Positions 41,738 through 45,428 of a stretch of 45,428 bases of DNA are shown piece by piece. This stretch comes from an uncultured Pseudomonadota bacterium (GTDB lineage: Bacteria; Pseudomonadota; Gammaproteobacteria; Ga0077536). Numbering within the stretch: the first letter of the stretch is position 1; each line of letters opens with the position of its first letter. The position numbers and the translations under genes were made by a program. The stretch lies in contig CACDEI010000008.1 in NCBI GenBank assembly GCA_902551695.1, forward strand, positions 1 to 45,428, read 5' to 3'. Under the pieces are notes generated by a model. That model had not been told where the DNA came from. It saw only the letters and a list, made by a program, of their open reading frames with translations, and ran no database searches.

Positions 41738-43186
41738 CTAATCGTCTTTTCCTATAAAGTCTCCCACTTGAACAATTTTTAATCCATTTGTCCCTCCAGA
41801 AGACCCATGAAAATCTCCTTTGGTAATCATAACCTTGTCTCCTTTGTTGAGTTTTGCGTGTTTCATAATTAGATTTAGGACAGCGCTAGTGACCTCGTCA
41901 TAGGGTACTGACCCGACGTCAAACGCAATAGGATAAACATTTCTAAATAATGTGACTTTTCGTAGTGTTGCGCGGTGTCGTGAAATCGCAAAAATGGGAA
42001 TAGTGGTGTTTACCCTTGACATCCAAAGGGCAGTAAGGCCTGATTCAGTGAGTGCTGCAATAGCTTTTACATCAATCCGGTTACTACAGTAGATGGCCGA
42101 CATCGCTACGGCTTGGTCTATTCTTTTAAAACTGGGTTGAATCCAACTGCTAAGTCCTTTTGGTTTTTCTAAATAATCTTCTGCTCCTTTGCAAGCCCTT
42201 GCCATTGCTTCAACCGCCTTTATAGGGTTGGCTCCAATACTCGTTTCTCCGGATAACATTACCGCATCAGTGCCATCTAGAATGGCATTAGCAACATCCG
42301 AAACTTCAGCTCGAGTGGGTATTGGGTTTTTAATCATCGACTCCATCATTTGTGTTGCCGTGATTACTGCTTTGTGCTGTTCGATAGACTTTTTTATTAG
42401 CATTTTTTGCGCGGGTGGTAATCTTTCATCACCTATTTCGACTCCTAAATCTCCTCTAGCGACCATAATGCAGTCGGATACTTCGATAATTTCCTCTGCT
42501 CTATCTAAGGCTTCAGCCCTTTCAATTTTTGCGATAACTCCAGTGTTCCCACCGGCTTTTTTTATGAGTTTTTTTGCATAGAGAATATCGTCAGCACAAC
42601 GAGGAAAAGAAATGGCTATGTAATCTACCTCGTTCAGTACGGCGTGTTTCAAATCTTTTTTATCTTTGGATGTCAGCGACGCTGCAGACAACCCTCCGCC
42701 TAGTTTGTTAATACCTTTGTTGTTGGAAAGTATTCCACCCGTTAAAACTTTGGTTACAATTTGGCTGCCGGAGACTTTCAGAACTTTTAAAACTATTCTG
42801 CCGTCGTCGAGGACTAATATGTCCTTGGAGGCCACCTCTGCAGCAAGATTTTTATAGGTTACCCCAACAGAAGCGGGAGTACCCTTACGGGCCCCTAATT
42901 TGGTATCTATAACAAAATGCGCGTTTTCTTTAAGTGTTACAGAAGACTCTTTAAATTGACAAATCCTAATTTTAGGCCCCTGTAGGTCAGCTATCACCGT
43001 AATTTCTTTCCCGAGACCGCGAGCTAGTCTTCTTATATCTTGTATTCTTTTGCTCTGCTCATCTTGATTTCCATGGGAGTAGTTTAGCCTCGCCACATCT
43101 AGTCCAGCGTTCAGCAATTTTTCTAAAGTCCGAGCATCGTCAGTAGCAGGACCAAGGGTTGCAACAATTTTGGTTCTTTTAATCAT
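41738..43186 (-). CDS. pyk: Pyruvate kinase
   Basis: 482 residues, type II (PykA-like) length. Motifs: KIVATLGPATDD, ARLNYSHG (the usual RLNFSHG), ADLQGPKIRI, the catalytic Lys/Glu segment VIAKIERAEAL, MVARGDLGVEIG, TATQMMESMI and LSGETSIG for the effector and K+ region. It converts phosphoenolpyruvate and ADP to pyruvate and ATP, the last step of glycolysis, in the cytoplasm. The C-terminal allosteric domain is complete. It precedes the small exported protein on the opposite order of transcription and stands as a single gene. Confidence 0.96.
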   Translation of the reverse strand: MIKRTKIVATLGPATDDARTLEKLLNAGLDVARLNYSHGNQDEQSKRIQDIRRLARGLGKEITVIADLQGPKIRICQFKESSVTLKENAHFVIDTKLGARKGTPASVGVTYKNLAAEVASKDILVLDDGRIVLKVLKVSGSQIVTKVLTGGILSNNKGINKLGGGLSAASLTSKDKKDLKHAVLNEVDYIAISFPRCADDILYAKKLIKKAGGNTGVIAKIERAEALDRAEEIIEVSDCIMVARGDLGVEIGDERLPPAQKMLIKKSIEQHKAVITATQMMESMIKNPIPTRAEVSDVANAILDGTDAVMLSGETSIGANPIKAVEAMARACKGAEDYLEKPKGLSSWIQPSFKRIDQAVAMSAIYCSNRIDVKAIAALTESGLTALWMSRVNTTIPIFAISRHRATLRKVTLFRNVYPIAFDVGSVPYDEVTSAVLNLIMKHAKLNKGDKVMITKGDFHGSSGGTNGLKIVQVGDFIGKDD

Positions 43187-43238
43187 CTTTTAATTGGGGA
43201 AGGTTTGAGCACTATAAAGCCGGCAAGTCGCGCCGTAT

Positions 43239-43457
43239 TTATTTCGTTTCACATTTAGCTGGTACGATTTTGTCCTTTTCTTTGATGAAGAACTGAACTG
43301 TACCATCTGCAATGACAAATTTATAACCGTCTATGCAAACCGTAGATACAAAAGTTTTCAAACTACTTTTTATGCTAGAAGACTCTATAAGATTAATTTC
43401 AGAGGAAGCCAACCCACTGCATCCGAGTAAAAAAAGAAAGATCGTTTGTTTGAACAT
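43239..43457 (-). CDS. Small predicted lipoprotein or exported protein
   Basis: 72 residues. MFKQTIFLFLLGC forms a signal sequence with a lipobox (LLGC), so lipid attachment is likely; cleavage at ASS is an alternative. The mature part has TVCIDGYKFVIADGTVQFFIKEKDKIVPAKC with two Cys that could form a disulphide. A similar YKFVI-D-x-x-x-x-QFF pattern occurs in small exported proteins of unknown function in other proteobacteria. An intact signal and clear coding character support that it is real. Confidence 0.65.
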   Translation of the reverse strand: MFKQTIFLFLLGCSGLASSEINLIESSSIKSSLKTFVSTVCIDGYKFVIADGTVQFFIKEKDKIVPAKCETK

Positions 43458-43495
43458 GCTTGCACCTCTTGTAGATAAACAAATAATTATTAAAA

Positions 43496-44122
43496 TTAGC
43501 GATTTTCATCAAGTAGTTCCGCTGTTAGTCCACTGTAGCCGAATGATGCCCCGGCCGCCATTTCGATTGAAACCCATATAGCCTCTGCGATAGCTTCCTC
43601 TTCTAGAGACATTTGCAATGCCGACTCCACAAATTGTTTGGTCGAATCAATTGCTTGGCAACTATGTGCGCAGCCAATGGCAATTAATAGCTTAGTGGAT
43701 GATGTTAGGACTCCTTCGCTTAAGCAAGCTTCACTTAGCTGTTGAAATTTTTCCTCGTAACTTCGGGGTCGCTGATTTGCACGCTTCTTCATGTCCAAAA
43801 ATGGGATTGCCCTGGAAAGAAAGTCATGGCTGCAATGAGCGGCTATGAAAATTCCTACCCAGGAAGCTTCAGCTATTTCTTCGTCTTTAGCTTTTGCTTT
43901 AATTGCTAGGTCAACGTGATAGTCAATGCAGTAGGGGCATCGCAGCGAATGTGCACAGCCGATCGCTATTAGCTCTTTGTCTTTGTTAGACAATTTTCCT
44001 TCTGAAAATGTGGTTTTAGCAAACTCCGAGAATGCGATTAATTGCTTTGGTGCCCATCTTCGGTAGGAACTTGTCTTTTGGATGTGAGTTCTGTTGCACA
44101 AGCTTTTTTCTTCATTCCTCAT
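43496..44122 (-). CDS. Double carboxymuconolactone decarboxylase/AhpD-domain protein
   Basis: 208 residues with two related CMD domains (about 25-110 and 115-205). The first has the complete AhpD-type active site: Glu in KDKELIAIGCAHS, then CPYCIDYH (CxxCxxxH, about 76-83), so thiol-based peroxidase activity is possible. In the second, TKLLIAIGCAHSCQAIDSTKQF lacks the CxxC and His, and so is probably structural. This is a peroxidase or disulphide reductase type rather than a true decarboxylase. The start ATG at 44122 has an AGGAGG-like site. It is divergent from the hydantoinase gene. Confidence 0.85.
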   Translation of the reverse strand: MRNEEKSLCNRTHIQKTSSYRRWAPKQLIAFSEFAKTTFSEGKLSNKDKELIAIGCAHSLRCPYCIDYHVDLAIKAKAKDEEIAEASWVGIFIAAHCSHDFLSRAIPFLDMKKRANQRPRSYEEKFQQLSEACLSEGVLTSSTKLLIAIGCAHSCQAIDSTKQFVESALQMSLEEEAIAEAIWVSIEMAAGASFGYSGLTAELLDENR

Positions 44123-44316
44123 TTTTTTTTACCTCCTTATGCTTAATTCTTCAACACTGTCAGTCTGATTTCCTTATTGAACCAAAGCAATTACAATCTG
44201 GAAAAAAGGTGATAATGTGTCTCTTGTCTCACATAATTGGTGAAATGTAAAAAAAACGCTTAGGGAGTTAGGTGGCTTATGTTGGTTTTTTTATTAAGGG
44301 AGTGGAGGTTTAGATA

Positions 44317-45428
44317 GTGACTCATCTTCGCGTTGCTGTTGACATTGGAGGGACTTTTACTGACATCTGTATATTAGATGATAGAGATGGTAGTTTGGAA
44401 ATTACTAAGATTCCCTCTACGACCGACCCTATAGACGCTGTCTTGGAGGGGTTGGATAAAGCAAGAGTAAAGCTAGAGGATGTTTCTCTGTTCTCCCATG
44501 GTACTACCGTTGCAACAAACGCCTTAATAGAACGTAATTTGCCTCACACGGCTCTTGTTACAACGGAGGGATTTAGAGACATCATTGAGATAGGTAATGC
44601 CACTAAAGAAGATTTATGGGATGCCTACAAGGATAATCCTTCAGCCTATATTCGACGGAGAGATCGTCTAACAATCTCAGAGTGTGTTCTCGCCGATGGA
44701 AAACTTGAGAAACCTGTCAATGAAAGTCAGGCTCAGGAATTAGCCAGGGTATTAAAGAAGCGTGATTATAAAGCGATTGCGATATGTTTTATGAATTCCT
44801 ACGCAAATCCAGCGAACGAACTATGGTTGAAAGAGTATCTGCAGAATTTACTACCTTCAGTAGCAATTTCCACATCAGCTGAAGTATTGCCCGAGATTTT
44901 TGAGCATGAGAGATTCTCGACCGCAGTGGTAAACGCTGTTTTGCGTCCGGTTGTCGGGCACTATGCTGTGCGGTTACAAAGTAACCTAAAGAGCCGAGGT
45001 TACCAAAGTGACGTGCTTTTGCTTCATAGCGGTGGCGGAGTCATGACGCCAAAGACGATTGATTTTCAAGCAGCTCGCCTAGCTAGCTCAGGAATAGCTG
45101 CTGGCGCAATTGCTAACAAATATATAGGGGAGATTTGCGGCTATCCGAATGTTTTGGGTGTTGATATGGGGGGCACGAGTACTGATGTGTCCATGACATT
45201 TGAATCAACTATGACGACCACGAGAGATTGGTATATCGAATACGGCCAGCCTATTAGTTTCCCGAGTATCGACATCAAGACAATAGGCGCTGGAGGTGGT
45301 TCAATTGCATGGCTTGATGAGGGTGGGGCGTTGAGAAATGGCCCTCACTCCGCTGGTTCGAACCCGGGTCCGGCGTGTTATGGATTAGGAGGAGATGAAC
45401 CTACTAATACTGACGCTAACCTTGTTTT
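44317..45428 (+). CDS. Hydantoinase A/5-oxoprolinase family protein (HyuA-type), 3' end missing
   Basis: About 370 residues are visible from GTG 44317, which has GGAGG at the proper distance. The N-terminal actin-like ATP-binding fold has VAVDIGGTFTDICILDD, then FSHGTTVATNALIER and the central LRPVVGHYAVRL; the second phosphate motif is VLGVDMGGTSTDVSM and the adenosine part IKTIGAGGGSIAW and AGSNPGPACYG. This is the HyuA/acetone-carboxylase-like alpha subunit; the HyuB partner would be expected just beyond the window. It hydrolyses a cyclic imide or amide, or carboxylates a ketone, with ATP. Which one is not readable. Confidence 0.93.
   Translation, partial: MTHLRVAVDIGGTFTDICILDDRDGSLEITKIPSTTDPIDAVLEGLDKARVKLEDVSLFSHGTTVATNALIERNLPHTALVTTEGFRDIIEIGNATKEDLWDAYKDNPSAYIRRRDRLTISECVLADGKLEKPVNESQAQELARVLKKRDYKAIAICFMNSYANPANELWLKEYLQNLLPSVAISTSAEVLPEIFEHERFSTAVVNAVLRPVVGHYAVRLQSNLKSRGYQSDVLLLHSGGGVMTPKTIDFQAARLASSGIAAGAIANKYIGEICGYPNVLGVDMGGTSTDVSMTFESTMTTTRDWYIEYGQPISFPSIDIKTIGAGGGSIAWLDEGGALRNGPHSAGSNPGPACYGLGGDEPTNTDANLV

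Noticed and set aside
43496-44122. CMD-domain protein as a selenoprotein
   Set aside because: The catalytic position is Cys (CPYC) and no in-frame TGA occurs inside the gene, so Sec is not used here.

Overview
The window looks like a chromosomal segment of a moderately AT-rich, free-living, probably marine gammaproteobacterium. The pointers are glutamyl-tRNA synthetase followed directly by tRNA-Ala(GGC) and tRNA-Glu(TTC), both with encoded CCA; a periplasmic azurin; an outer-membrane Slam-type barrel; and many CoA-dependent catabolic genes. No lineage marker (16S rRNA or similar) is present, so placement below the class is inference. No IS element, integrase, phage gene or CRISPR array was seen.

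Layout, left to right. 1-3377 (minus): an export/surface pair, a TPR plus outer-membrane barrel protein of the DUF560/Slam type followed by a FecR-domain protein with a very acidic linker, cut by the left edge. 3478-9465 (both strands): CoA and small-molecule catabolism, with three crotonases, an alpha/beta hydrolase, an amidohydrolase and an acyl-CoA dehydrogenase. 9642-12303 (plus): a flavin-dependent (LLM) oxidoreductase, a GTP cyclohydrolase II homologue with an N-terminal extension and an exported metallo-beta-lactamase-fold hydrolase. 12346-15879 (plus): a compact GldA/GldF/GldG-like ABC operon ending in a small lipoprotein, with His-rich stretches in two members. 15889-19807 (minus): a three-subunit molybdenum hydroxylase followed by a MoaD-like protein ending in Gly-Gly. 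19954-23211: a two-domain fused acyl-CoA dehydrogenase and another crotonase.

23226-27907 holds the selenocysteine insertion machinery: selA, selB (4-nt overlap), a beta-lactamase-family hydrolase and selC (tRNA-Sec). The tRNA-Sec has the UCA anticodon, six-pair D stem and long variable arm, but its acceptor/T branch appears to be only 7+5 pairs and CCA is not encoded. No selD and no convincing selenoprotein gene was seen. 28107-30227 carries azurin, gltX and two tRNAs.

30354-39298 is accessory catabolism: a DUF7064-like protein, an APH-fold phosphotransferase with its DUF6285 partner, a second LLM oxidoreductase, an iron-type alcohol dehydrogenase, a zinc-homeostasis pair (COG0523 GTPase plus DUF1826) behind a 34-bp perfect palindrome resembling a Zur operator, an SDR, DUF779, and an aldehyde dehydrogenase lacking its N-terminal third. 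39393-44122 (minus) has a GST-like protein, a sulfurtransferase, a SnoaL-like protein, pyruvate kinase, a small exported protein and a double AhpD/CMD-domain protein. The right edge cuts a hydantoinase A/oxoprolinase-type gene.

All calls come from reading motifs and context; no database search was run.
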